From Byssochlamys sp. IMV 00236 (taxonomy: Eukaryota > Ascomycota > Eurotiomycetes > Eurotiales > Thermoascaceae): 28,937 nt of DNA. Below, one piece after another: positions 1 to 9,826 of this stretch (within the stretch, counting starts at the first letter, position 1; every line of letters starts with the position of its first letter). Both the position numbers and the translations under genes were made by a program. The stretch is taken from NCBI GenBank assembly GCA_001931875.2, contig MSJH02000334.1, positions 1 through 28,937 of the forward strand, in the 5' to 3' direction. Under the pieces are notes generated by a model. It ran no database searches and was not told where the DNA came from. It worked only from the letters and a program-made list of their open reading frames with translations.

Positions 1-1599
1 CTTTAATGGAACGCATCACCTGAATAACCTTAAACACAGTGTCTTGTAATAAAGGTTGCCACCATAAACAAGTATAAATCTACTTGGTAAATGCCTTATC
101 ATAATCTCTAAAAATGAGCATATGCAAAGAAACGGGAATTTTCTTGTTGTTACAATGACTTTTTTAGGAGATATTGAATATGCGTCCTATCGATCGCTAC
201 AAAGGAGAAACTGCTGCATCAGGCTTTATCAGTATTCGTAGGTACTATATCATTCATAAAGTGTTAGTTGAACAGATTGCGCAAGCATCATTCTGTCTAG
301 AAAGTGCAAGAGTAAGGGAAACGCAAAGACTTGGGCATAAAGCCATCACCTCAGGAACACGAAAACGATGTGTATCATAGGGATACCCATGCAGTTGGTC
401 GAAGCGCCTGCTAACAAGTTTAGCCCTTCAACAAATAGTAAAGCATGACGGAGAATAAGAGGAGGCTGTAAAGTGTATCTTTTATTTATGTGTAAAAACT
501 AAAAGGAGCAACTCTCATGCATATTTGCTTTCATCTTTTTTTTTTTTTTTTCTTTTCCTCCAGAGTTACAATCGTTAAGACAATTAGTATTGGCGATCAC
601 TCTTGAAGGAAGTGCAAGGAGATGTCAAGTGTCTTTCCATAGTGAGCAATGTCTATTTGCTGTCTTCAGGCTAGTCAGTCTTGCTATAGAGATGAGTTCA
701 GCCTTGTCTTTTCTTTTTTCTTTCCCCCCATCAACATCGTTACAAGTAAAGGGTAGCCTCTTTTGTTTAACCATGAGACTATCATTCATATCTGATGTTA
801 TAGTCGCCGATTCACTGACAGGAAAGGTCTCAGTAAACAAAGGTTTTCTTAAGCAAGCTTACTGACACTATCATCATATCACAGACATGAATTCTTTTGT
901 GCATTAATAAAAGATTTTCATTTGAGCCTTGCCCAGAATACAAATTTAATCGAATCATTTTACAAAGTATACATGAATTGAACTATAAAAAGATCAGACT
1001 TGATTTATTAATTCTTCTAAAAAGGATATAGTCCGACATGTTATGATCAAGGCCATTATAATATGGACTCGGGTAACATTGTCCTCATTACGAACGCTCT
1101 TACATGTGAAGTTTTACTTATTCCTCGTTACGCAACTGGTTGACACATTGTAAATGAGTCATGTGCCAATGAATGAACTTTCCAAGTCTTGTTGTACAAT
1201 ATTATATTGTTTTATCCAATTTTGGTCAGGTTTAAGCATGGCTATCGAGCCAAAACGAAGTTTCGTACAATTTGAGCATTTTATACTTATTCGGGCAGTA
1301 AGGGCTCTATTATCTAATGTAAGGTAAAATACAAACCTACGAATAGCCCCGTTCCTGTTAAAATTTATTTGCTGAAACTGTAAAATGTACACGATCTACG
1401 CAAACACAAACCCCTTGACCGTGAAAATTATAGTGAACAGCCAACGGATATTCAACATTTTACTCTAAACTTTCAAATAAACTAATTTGTGAATGTTTAA
1501 GAATGTATTCTTATTATCCCAGAGTAATTATAATGTTTATTATGATATTAAATAGTAAAAGTATGAGTGGGTCAATGAAGACAACAATAAATAAAAATC
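1..1599. other. Intergenic region, no supportable gene
   Basis: No open frame here has both a believable start and protein-like sequence over a useful length. The longest frames are 66-91 residues, overlap one another on opposite strands (590-865 plus and 625-840 minus), and several begin at non-ATG codons. A minus-strand frame at 1159-1392 has fairly ordinary amino-acid composition and stays open upstream until a TAG just before it, so it could be a degraded coding remnant, but I do not recognise it. A T-rich tract sits near 537-555. The last 100 bases should contain the 3' end of the minus-strand transporter. Confidence 0.5.
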
Positions 1600-3923
1600 T
1601 TATTCACATTCAGCACAGCAGTAGTCCATAAATGGGAGATCAGCACGGTTACCAGCCCATGTTGGGAAAGGATAGGCTTGGCCGTTACCACCACCTTGTA
1701 ATGCCATGGAAAGGAAGAAGACCATAAGAGAGGTTCCTGAATCGAGGGCAGCAGAGAGAAGGTAGTTGTACTTGGAGAACCAAGCAGTATATCTTCGCTT
1801 CAAGTAGTACTGAGAGATGACGACGAGAACGAAACCGACTGTAATCCAACCAGTGGCAGCGCCGGGGATAACAGCCATACCCATCAAGAGAGTAGGGATA
1901 TTGACATACTGAAATCCTGCTTTGGGGAACTTCTTGTGGAGTAACCAGAAAGGAACTGGGAGGAAGAAACCGATAAGAAGAGCCCAGAGGACGATGTAGT
2001 AGTTACTCTTGGGGCCAAACATAAGGTTGGGGCCAACAGCACCCCAGGTGATGGCAGCAGAGTTAATGGTTTGAGGAGAGATACCACTCCAGAATTGATT
2101 ACCACCAGGCGTCAAAAGAACCTCACGTTCGTTTTCAACAATGATCTTGTTAACAATGTAGTTGAAGAAGCAGCCAACGACGGTACCAGCCATCTGACTG
2201 AAGAAGGTCCATCTTGGGGGAACCTTGAGATAATGACCGATCTTTAAATCCTTGGCCATGAGACCTGCCTGACTCATGGTGTTGTAACCGAGAGTCTTGA
2301 AATACATATTGGCAATGGCGTAACCAGGCATGATGAAACCACAAATCATTTCGGTCAAGACGTTCAAACCAAAGTTATTACCGGTGACAGCATAAATCAA
2401 GTTAAGAGGAAGAGAAAGAATGGTGGAGAGAGCAATAGCAAAGATGACACCCCACCATGGAAGTTGACTCTGGTTTGCGTAGGCGATACCAATGTTCAAA
2501 CCAATACCTCCAATGAAAATGATATAGTACCACCAGTTGGGAACTTCCTTATATTTCTGCATAAGACGTTGATGGATATCCATGTCCTTATTGACAGAGC
2601 TCTTCCAGGCTTGGCGGAATTGTCTCCAGATTTGTTTACCATAGAAAAGGAATACGTGGGAAATAGTAGCAGTAACACCAAAGTTGAGAACGATATAACT
2701 GAAGGCATAAACAGCTGCGAATTGAGGATAACCAATTTCTTCCAAGGCTGTGGCGTTGATAGACATATCAGGGTTAAGAACTGCCTTTTGAGGGTACTTG
2801 ACAGAGGTGCCATTGTCAAAGCGTCGGTAAATACCATTAGAAAGGAAGGGATAGCTTTTAGCGTGCCATACGTCAGAGTAATAGAGGAGGGGGGCAATAA
2901 TCCAGATACAGACAATACCAAGGAAATAGTTGACCTGGACCCAGAAAGGGATGACAAGAGGTGTGGCATTCAATAAGAAGTTCCAGTCAAAACTAAAGTT
3001 GAAGATACCCATGCCTTCGTTGACAGCAGCACCACCAAAGATATTTTGAACAACACTACTGTCCCTTCTAGCGAGACAGACAATAGAGATGGAGGAAAGA
3101 AGAGGGAACATGTATTGGGGAATGAATTCATAGACAAAGATGCCTGCAAAGACAATAAAGAAAAACTTGGTACGATAACGAGCTTCGTCCTTGTCTGTGT
3201 TAAAAGTCTTCAAGACGGAAATGTTGGGTAAAGCTTGTGGCCAGATCATATTGGCTGGATATACAAGGAATGGTCTAAGTTGTCCAGCAATACCATAACC
3301 TACAAGTTGCGTAGCAAGTAATAAAAAGATGGAGCCAGCGGGCCCAGGTGATTGACCAAAATAGAGTTCTTGAGCACCCAAGATATATGTACCGTAAGCG
3401 GCAGTATTAGCAGATGAAACCATGACATAGATACAGGTGTGTTCCTTGTAATTGAGTGGACCGGGGTTAAGCCAGCCACCTTTAGGAAGAAGTCGATACC
3501 AGAGATTACAAAAGACATAGGCAAGGATAAGCATAAAGACACTTGATAAGGGCACACCAACAGGCTTAAAGTTCATCAGTTGACTCACAGAGGATGAAAG
3601 GGCAGAGAGAAGCTGTTGTAAGGTAATTAGCGACGGATACTTTAATTGATGGTTATACTTACGACACCAACAACAAGGGCACGAACAGAAAAGGCCTGAA
3701 GAGTAGGGTCATCATCAGTGACGGCAATTTCATTAACAATGGCGATATCGATTTCATCCGTTTCTTCGTGATGCTCAGCATCAAAGTGTTTGCTTTCTTC
3801 ATCAATCTTTACATCTTTTGAATCCCTTAACCAGAATTCGTCTTGATGTTCTTGTTTGATTTCAGTGGTAGTTTCGACTTTTTCTTCTGTTTGAAGGACT
3901 TCTTCTTTTTTCTCGTCCGTCAT
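1600..3923 (-). CDS. Oligopeptide transporter, OPT family
   Basis: Two exons, 3923-3663 and 3612-1600, are joined across a 49-nt GTAAGT...CAG intron. Both are whole multiples of three, giving 757 residues, the usual length for fungal OPT proteins. The family imports small peptides (typically tetra- and pentapeptides, or glutathione) by proton symport at the plasma membrane. Seen directly: a charged cytosolic N-terminus of about 70 residues; a DPTL motif just before the first membrane segment; many hydrophobic segments; NPGPLNYKEH near residue 136, matching the OPT NPG signature with Leu in place of the common Phe; KVPPRWTFF near residue 548, matching the second OPT signature (KIPPR); and a C-terminus with the MDYC motif frequent in fungal members. 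Translation without the intron would begin at an internal codon and lose the acidic N-terminus. Family assignment is firm. Substrate (peptide, glutathione or metal chelate) cannot be read from sequence. Confidence 0.95.
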
Positions 3924-4024
3924 TTATGGTGAAAAGGGGGAGTAAATTAAAAAAAAGAGAGAGAGAAATGCAAGTAGATAAAAAAGGGGGGATGTTTGTT
4001 TATGATCCAAGTGTAAAGCTCATG

Positions 4025-4032
4025 TATTTATA
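4025..4032 (-). promoter_or_regulatory. Candidate TATA box of the OPT gene
   Basis: TATAAATA on the minus strand lies about 100 bp upstream of the transporter ATG at 3923. Sequence and spacing are right for a TATA element of a regulated gene, but the region is AT-rich, so chance is not excluded. Confidence 0.4.
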
Positions 4033-4182
4033 TGCATATTTTGCCTAGGAAACTCAAGTATCACAGATTATGGTAAATATACCAATGAGACACTTGAAAC
4101 CATAGATCACGAAATGAGTCTACTCTTTTTGATAATGCATTCCTTTCTGTCCCTTCTATCATAATCAAATGGTGCAACTGTT

Positions 4183-4209
4183 TTATATTGCCTATAAAAG
4201 GCAATATAA
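4183..4209 (-). repeat. Perfect hairpin, 11-bp arms, 5-nt loop
   Basis: TTATATTGCCT (4183-4193) is followed by ATAAA and then by its exact reverse complement (4199-4209). On the minus strand it begins 46 nt after the NDUFAF7 stop codon, so it should lie in that 3' UTR. It could be a 3'-end processing or stability element, or a dyad protein-binding site for the downstream OPT promoter. There is no T-run suggesting a bacterial-type terminator. Confidence 0.6.
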
Positions 4210-4255
4210 GCTTTATAAAGAAAGTACTACAATTTAAATTCTTAAACCATTTTAT

Positions 4256-6053
4256 TTAGGTACTTTTATTCTCAAATCCAACTGGAAACCCGGAATCGAC
4301 ATTGTTACTTTTAGAAAAGGCCAAGACCTTGTATATTCTTCCCATCTGCGTTGGATCCATTAAACGTTCTGCTCCGTCAAGGATTGCCTTTCGACTAGCC
4401 GATGATTTCGCACTTCTAAATAATTTTTCTACTCTAGCATGTATGCCAAGAGACTGTAAGAACTCTGATTGTGTGATGGGACCAAAAGTGGTGATGTCTA
4501 TTATATGTATTATCAGAAATAGAGAGGCACATGTATAACTTCAAACCAACTTGCCTGATCGTTCTTTAATTACTTGTTTTAGATATGCAAAGTCGACGTC
4601 TGCACTTAAATCAGCAGTACCTGGATCACTCATTGGATGAATGATTTTGTGATTCTTAATTGCCTACAGGTAACGTTAATCTAAAGGGTAACACAGAATC
4701 AGTCAAGTGCTCTTGTTATTTTTACTCTCAATGTATGTCCTTGAATATAATCTTGCCCATAATCAATGACTAATCCCGTTCCACCATTTCTATCCAAGTA
4801 TTGCGCAATAGCATGAATATAATTCCAACTATCAGGAGAAATCTCAACTCTGTCTCCGTCCTTGAATGATTTAAATCGCTCGTCATCTAAAAAGGCTTTT
4901 GTTGCTGCTGTTGGTTGAGCAGATGTTATAAAACGAAAGTTATATTCCCTAAATAGTATAAGCGCCCCTTTCTTTCCTTTTTTAGACCGATTTTCTATTT
5001 ACTTTTTGTTATCATCATCAATATCTATCAACACTTCCTTCCACTCTGATTCCACTTTCTATATCGGCAAGTTTATTCTTTATCCACATTTTCACACACA
5101 CACACACACACACTATTTTTACCTCAAAGATGTGAATTGGTAGAGCATCAAAGAATTCATGGGCCATAACGAATGACCATTGGTCTACAGTATCCAATTA
5201 CATACTATTCCGATTACACTCTTATTTATCATACCTGGGACAAGCTCGATACCATCACACCAGGAGATGGTAATGCCATCGTCACGAGTAATTGTTTCGA
5301 TACCTGACCCTTTATCTTGCCGTAAAACGTCTTTATCTTCTGATCCTTTGACTAGAGCTGCTCTCTGCATCTTACGTAATCCAGGACTTGCTTCAATCAA
5401 TCGAATATCAGTGATTGTTTTATAAAAATGAGGAAAGTGCGATAATGCCTTCAAGAAGATGTTTAGTCTCTATTATTTCGCACACACACATACACATATA
5501 CGCACGCTTGTATGCGTGTGAATGTGTTCAGCTTACCCTCAGCATATCATTCATCAATGTACCACGTCCTGGACCAAATTCGATGATTTGTGTCTTTTCT
5601 GGTTTGCCCAGTCTCATCCATTCTGTCAAGTACCAGATACCACACAACTTTTTTTTAAGAAAAAGGGGGGAGCCTTCAGTGACCATGTATCCTACGTATA
5701 TATGCCCTTACCTCTCCAAAGACTTGACTGATTTCTGGTGAAGTGATAAAGTCACCCTGTTTTCCAAACACGTCGCCTAACATATAGTATCCACTTAATG
5801 GGTTCACGAGCACCTGACGCATAAAGTGTGCTACAGTAAGTGGTCCTGATATCTAAGATACAAAACAGAAAATCGGGTGATGAGTTGCTTCTTGATCAAT
5901 TAATTCAAGTGTTACCTTGATAGAATCATGTAAATGTTTTGCTAATGGTGACAATGGCTCTTTCTCGATTTTAGTTATCGAACTACTGTAATAACGGCAT
6001 GCTTGTGAGATCGCCCTTGACGAGTTAGTTAATGGTCGTAAAATGCGTAACAT
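4256..6053 (-). CDS. NDUFAF7: Complex I assembly arginine methyltransferase NDUFAF7
   Basis: Nine exons rebuild a 438-residue protein: 6053-5916, 5852-5712, 5647-5537, 5469-5235, 5184-5123, 5058-5003, 4948-4726, 4663-4555 and 4497-4256. All phases match. NDUFAF7 (MidA family, DUF185) symmetrically dimethylates an arginine of the complex I subunit NDUFS2 in the mitochondrial matrix during assembly. Seen: a basic, Ser/Arg-rich N-terminus ending RYYSSS, typical of a mitochondrial presequence; PLAKHLHDSI and GPLTVAHFM family blocks; GYYMLGDVFGKQGDFITSP; the SAM-binding EFGPGRGTL near residue 116; LIEASPGL; MAHEFFDALP; and C-terminal DPGTADLSADVDF and TTFGPITQSEFL. Eight introns make it the most intron-rich gene here. 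Intron 8 (4554-4498) starts GCAAGT, a GC-AG intron. Intron 5 contains a CA microsatellite. Its presence implies that this fungus has a proton-pumping complex I. Confidence 0.94.
5093..5113. repeat. CA/TG dinucleotide microsatellite
   Basis: About ten CA units lie inside intron 5 of NDUFAF7 (5059-5122). They are removed by splicing, so length change here should not alter the protein. Confidence 0.9.
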
Positions 6054-6450
6054 GAAGGATAGAGTAAACTAATCTATATTTTTTTTTTGACACTTCAAGG
6101 GGGAGAACGCTGAATCTCCGCAAGAATTTACAGTCCTAATGTTTTTTTCATCTCTATTTTATGCCTTCAGTAGTGGCATCGCCACTACCCAACAGTTCTC
6201 TTGTATTCAAAAAGAGGTGATATTGTTAAATAGCTATGTTGCCGAAACGAAGACTAATGATGTAGTTGTAGGCTTTCTAGCCGCGCTTTATTCTCAATAA
6301 TATAAGGTAAACGCTACATGCACCAGAAGATAAGCTAAATAACGTAAATACAACATAAAATTAGAATAAATAAAGAAATGGCAACATTTCTTTTTTATCT
6401 CTTTTTCTTCCTGAAAGGAGCACAAAATAAGATGGTAACTTTATAAAGCC
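6054..6450. other. Intergenic region upstream of NDUFAF7
   Basis: No gene seen in these 397 bp. The segment includes the 5' leader and promoter of NDUFAF7 (minus) and the sequence before the broken orphan frame (plus). A short T-run follows the NDUFAF7 start at 6079-6087. Nothing else stands out. Confidence 0.5.
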
Positions 6451-6959
6451 ATGTTTAGCACGGCGCCACGCATTCTTCTGGTACATGTAGTGTTTCTATC
6501 GAGGTGACAACTCGTTACTTATACTGTATTTTTAATATCATCTTATGTCCATATTATACTAACCTATGCATCTTTAGATTGGATCTGATGTCTTCACTAG
6601 GGAATCCTCTAAATATAAATATACTAGAAAGAACGGCTGCTACTTGCTTTATCATCTTTATCATAGACCAATTGTTTATGTCGGATAATGATGTAATTGA
6701 GCTAGGCTGGCTGGAACGTGAGTTCTTCGCCCCGAAAAAATCAAAATGGGATGGCGTGCTGGTTAAAGTTGGAGACAAGTCCTACTTAGCAGGTTTGATT
6801 GAATTTTTTGAAGGGTGCGACGACAAAACACCAAATTATAAAAACCAACGTGACGTAACAAAGCTCTACTAAAAAATGCTGCAAATTTTTAATACTCAAT
6901 CATCATCTGCAACAGAGCAAACGTTCTGTATACGCTACTATAGTAAGGTTACGACTTGA
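6451..6959 (+). pseudogene. Broken orphan gene with in-frame stop
   Basis: A possible model is exon 6451-6503, a 74-nt intron (6504-6577, donor GTGACA, branch-like ATACTAAC, acceptor TCTTTAG) and an exon from 6578 that stays open to a TAA at 6870-6872. The best protein-like part starts near MSDNDVIELGWL and includes KWDGVLVKVGDK and LIEFFEGCDDKT. After the TAA the same frame continues for 28 sense codons (KMLQIFNTQSSS... FCIRYYSKV) to a TGA at 6957. Continuation of coding-like sequence in one frame across a stop suggests a decayed gene. The pattern (DGVL, LIEF..GC, KLY.KM, FCIRYY) resembles an uncharacterised multigene family that I associate with Mucorales genomes. That link is memory-based, and the function is unknown. 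An intact short 115-residue gene is the alternative. Confidence 0.45.
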
Positions 6960-7295
6960 TTGTCAGTTGTAAATCAATCGCTGTTGCCTTCGTTTCACAC
7001 TCCGATATGGTAATATAACGCGCTTTCTTATGAATAGAATAACATTATGTATTTTAAAAAGCGTAAGAAATACAATGAATCCAGGTCAAGATCCATTACT
7101 GTTTCTAAAATACAAAACTTAAGGAGAAATTCCGGAGAAAGAAAGCCTTTGCTTTGCAAATAAAATCTAAATTATTATCCAATAAAATTTTTCAGTCGTC
7201 TCTCGAATATTTGTTCTCATTTTAGGTTAAAATCCTGTGTTCTTTTCCCTTTTGTCAAAAAATTCAACGCGCTCTCCTTAAAAAAAATTTTAAAG
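6960..7295. other. CCT3 promoter and leader region
   Basis: These 336 bp lie between the broken orphan frame and the CCT3 start. They are AT-rich with two ACGCGCT-like words near 7019 and 7266, and a GAAATTCCGGAGAA stretch near 7125 only loosely resembling a heat-shock element. No gene seen. Confidence 0.4.
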
Positions 7296-9246
7296 ATGCA
7301 GGCCCCAGTGATTGTTATGAGTAAGAGTGGCCATGGTACAAAGAAAGAGAGAAAGAGACTTATGTATTTAAATAGATACCAACATGGAACGTGAGTCAGG
7401 ACGTAAGGCTCAACTCTCAAATATTACTGCTGCCAAAGTAAGTTTATTTTTTCATTTGATTGATTCTGAACTGAGTATATTTCATAGACTGTAGCTGATG
7501 TCATCCGTACCTGTCTTGGTCCTCGATCGATGCTCAAGATGTTATTGGACCCCATGGGTGGCATCTTGTTAACAAATGATGGAAACGCCATTCTCCGTGA
7601 AATTGAAGTGGATCATCCAGCTGCTAAAAGTATGATTGAACTTTCTAGAACCCAAGATGAAGAAGTAGGCGATGGAACAACCAGTGTCATCATTCTCGGT
7701 AATTTAAACAAAAAGAAACAAGATGGTCTTTTTGACACACTCTATATATAGCTGGTGAAGTCCTTGCTGGTGCTTTACCTCACATTAATAACAACATTCA
7801 CCCTGTTGTGATCATCAGTGCTTTCAAAAAGGCTTTAGAAGATGCTTTGACCATTGTCGAAGAAATCTCTACTCCTGTTGATATCAATAATAACGAAGAA
7901 ATGACAAATCTGATCAAATCCTCTATTGGCACCAAGTTCACAAGCACCTGGAGCGATCTGATGTGTAAACTTGCTTTGGATGCTGTGCGTACGGTAGCTC
8001 TAAAAGACGAATCGACTAATAAAATGGAAGTTGATCTCAAACGATACGCTCGTGTCGAAAAGATTCCTGGTGGAGAAATTGAACAATCACAAGTGCTGGA
8101 CGGTATCATCTTGAACAAGGATGTCACACACCCCAAGATGCGTCGTCGTATCGAAAACCCACGTATCGTCTTGCTTGACTGTCCTCTTGAATATAAAAAG
8201 GGTGAATCTCAAACAAATATCGAAATTACAAAGGAGGCCGATTGGAACCGTATCCTTCAGATTGAAGAAGAACAAGTCAAGGCTATGTGCGAAAAAATTA
8301 TCTCTTTAAAGCCTGATTTAGTCTTTACCGAAAAGGGCGTTTCTGGTAACAATTATATAAAAAACGTCTATTCTCAGTGAACTCACTTTGCTCTTAGATC
8401 TCGCACAACATTACTTTGTCAAGGCAAATATCACTGCCATTCGTCGTGTTCGCAAAACAGATAACAACCGTATTGCTCGTGCTGTTGGCGCCACCATCGT
8501 GAACCGTGTGGATGATCTCAAGGAATCTGATGTTGGTACCAAGTGTGGTCTCTTCAACATTGACAAGATCGGAGACGAATACTTTACCTTCTTGACTAAA
8601 TGCCAAGACCCCAAGGCCTGTTCTATCATATTGCGTGGCCCTAGCAAAGATATTATTAATGAAGTTGAACGTAATCTTCAAGACGCGATGTGTGTTGCCC
8701 GTAACGTCTTCTTTAGTGCAAAACTTGCCCCTGGTGGTGGTGCAACAGAAATGGCCGTCGCTGTCAAGCTTGAAGAAAAGGCCAAATTGATCGAAGGCGT
8801 CGAGCAATGGCCCTACCGCTCTGTTGCTGAAGCTATGGAAGTCATTCCTCGTACATTGGTTCAAAACTGTGGTGGAAATGCCATCAAGACCTTAACACAA
8901 CTCAGAGCCAAACATACCGCTGGTGAACACTCTTTTGGTATTGATGGCGAAGCTGGTAAGGTCGTCGACATGAAGGATTACGGTGTTTGGGAACCCAGTG
9001 CTGTCAAGGTTCAAACGATCAAGACTGCTATCGAGGTAAGATAGGCACGCTTTTTTAAAAAAAGGCTTACTTATGCTTTTATAGTCTGCATGCTTATTGT
9101 TGCGTGTTGATGATATCGTTTCAGGTCTTTCAAAGAACAAACAAATGGCTCCTCAAGGAGCAGCTCCAGAGGTAAGATATGAACTAAACATATAAGGAAG
9201 ATGATTAACCCTTTATTGATAGGCTATGGAACAACCACAACAGTAG
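7296..9246 (+). CDS. CCT3: Chaperonin TRiC/CCT subunit gamma
   Basis: Seven exons (7296-7320, 7376-7437, 7488-7698, 7752-8345, 8398-9035, 9085-9171, 9223-9246) give 546 residues, close to the family length. CCT3 is one of eight subunits of the cytosolic group II chaperonin that folds actin, tubulin and WD40 proteins with ATP. Seen: an MQAPVIVM start like yeast and animal CCT3; GRKAQLSNITAAK; TCLGPRSMLKMLLDP; LTNDGNAILRE; the catalytic GDGTT at residues 90-94; the gamma-specific NPRIVLLDCPLEYKKGESQTNIEI block; DLAQHYF; NNRIARAVGATIVNR; APGGGATEM; and a short Gln-rich tail. All six introns are GT-AG; the intron between exons 4 and 5 contains an earlier unused CAG at 8376-8378. The upstream region has only a poor heat-shock-like element. 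Identity is certain. Confidence 0.98.
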
Positions 9247-9413
9247 AATGAAAAAGAAAAAAAATACAACCAATTCCCCCCCCCCCTTCTTTTTCTTCTC
9301 TCTGCCATTGATCCGCTTAAACAAAATAAAAAATTCCCAAGCGCAAAAAAAGTCACGCGTATATATTTAGTGTGTAAACTAGCATAAATGTTTTTTCTTT
9401 TTCTTGTATCAAA

Positions 9414-9796
9414 ATGGAGCCTTCGACTGTTGATAAAATGAAAATGGGTGCTGCCATGGGAGGCACGGTTGGTTTATGTATCGGCTTTGTTTTTGGAAGT
9501 ATAAGTCTCATTCGGTAATGTGAGAATAATTCATACAATGCCTGTTATTAATGTGTGTTTTGTAAGCTTTGGTCCAGGTAATAGTAATCCAATCACACTA
9601 CTTAGTAAATATATGCTTGGATCTGCTGCTTCATTTGGTCTTTTCATGTGTTTGTATATTCTCATCTATGTATGACCTATATCTCATTCATTTATATATA
9701 GCTGTTGGTACCGTAGTTCGTTCTGAAAACAGGTTACCCATGTCAGCCTACGAGAGACGATTACCCGTGATTATGAAACAAAGAGACAACCAATAA
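9414..9796 (+). CDS. MGR2: Mitochondrial inner-membrane protein Mgr2/Romo1
   Basis: Three exons (9414-9514, 9567-9649, 9702-9796) encode 92 residues. Mgr2 is a small TIM23-associated subunit that couples the TOM and TIM23 complexes and controls lateral release of membrane proteins; the animal homologue is ROMO1. Seen: DKMKMGAAMGGTVG followed by a Gly-rich hydrophobic segment (about residues 11-34), a GPG-containing loop, a second Gly/Ala-rich segment (LGSAASFGLFMSVG), then IRS-like VVRSEN and a short charged tail, all in the Mgr2 order. The second donor is GTTTGT, weaker than its neighbours, and a strong donor-like CAG|GTAATAG lies inside exon 2 at 9578. The stop is 30 bp from that of TSC2 on the other strand, so their 3' UTRs must overlap. 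It lies 167 bp behind CCT3 in tandem. Confidence 0.9.
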
Positions 9797-9826
9797 ATGT
9801 ATATATACAGAAGCAACTGATTTTAT

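Larger units (their letters stand above)
3924..4255. other. Intergenic spacer, NDUFAF7 3' end to OPT promoter
   Basis: This 332-bp spacer separates two tandem minus-strand genes, so it must hold the NDUFAF7 terminator and the OPT promoter. It contains the TATA-like box (4025-4032), a perfect hairpin (4183-4209), an A/G-rich stretch just upstream of the OPT ATG (about 3947-3990), and three HGATAR-type GATA-factor sites on the two strands. That number of GATA sites is about what chance gives in AT-rich DNA. Confidence 0.5.

Noticed and set aside
590..865. Overlapping plus (91 residues) and minus (71 residues) frames
   Set aside because: They oppose each other over the same bases, start at weak or non-ATG codons and show no domain-like content.
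3924..4255. Three GATA-factor sites in the OPT promoter
   Set aside because: One to two such sites are expected by chance in an AT-rich segment of this length on both strands.
7120..7150. Heat-shock-element-like GAAATTCCGGAGAA before CCT3
   Set aside because: The GAA/TTC units are not at the required 2-nt spacing and only one partial pair fits.
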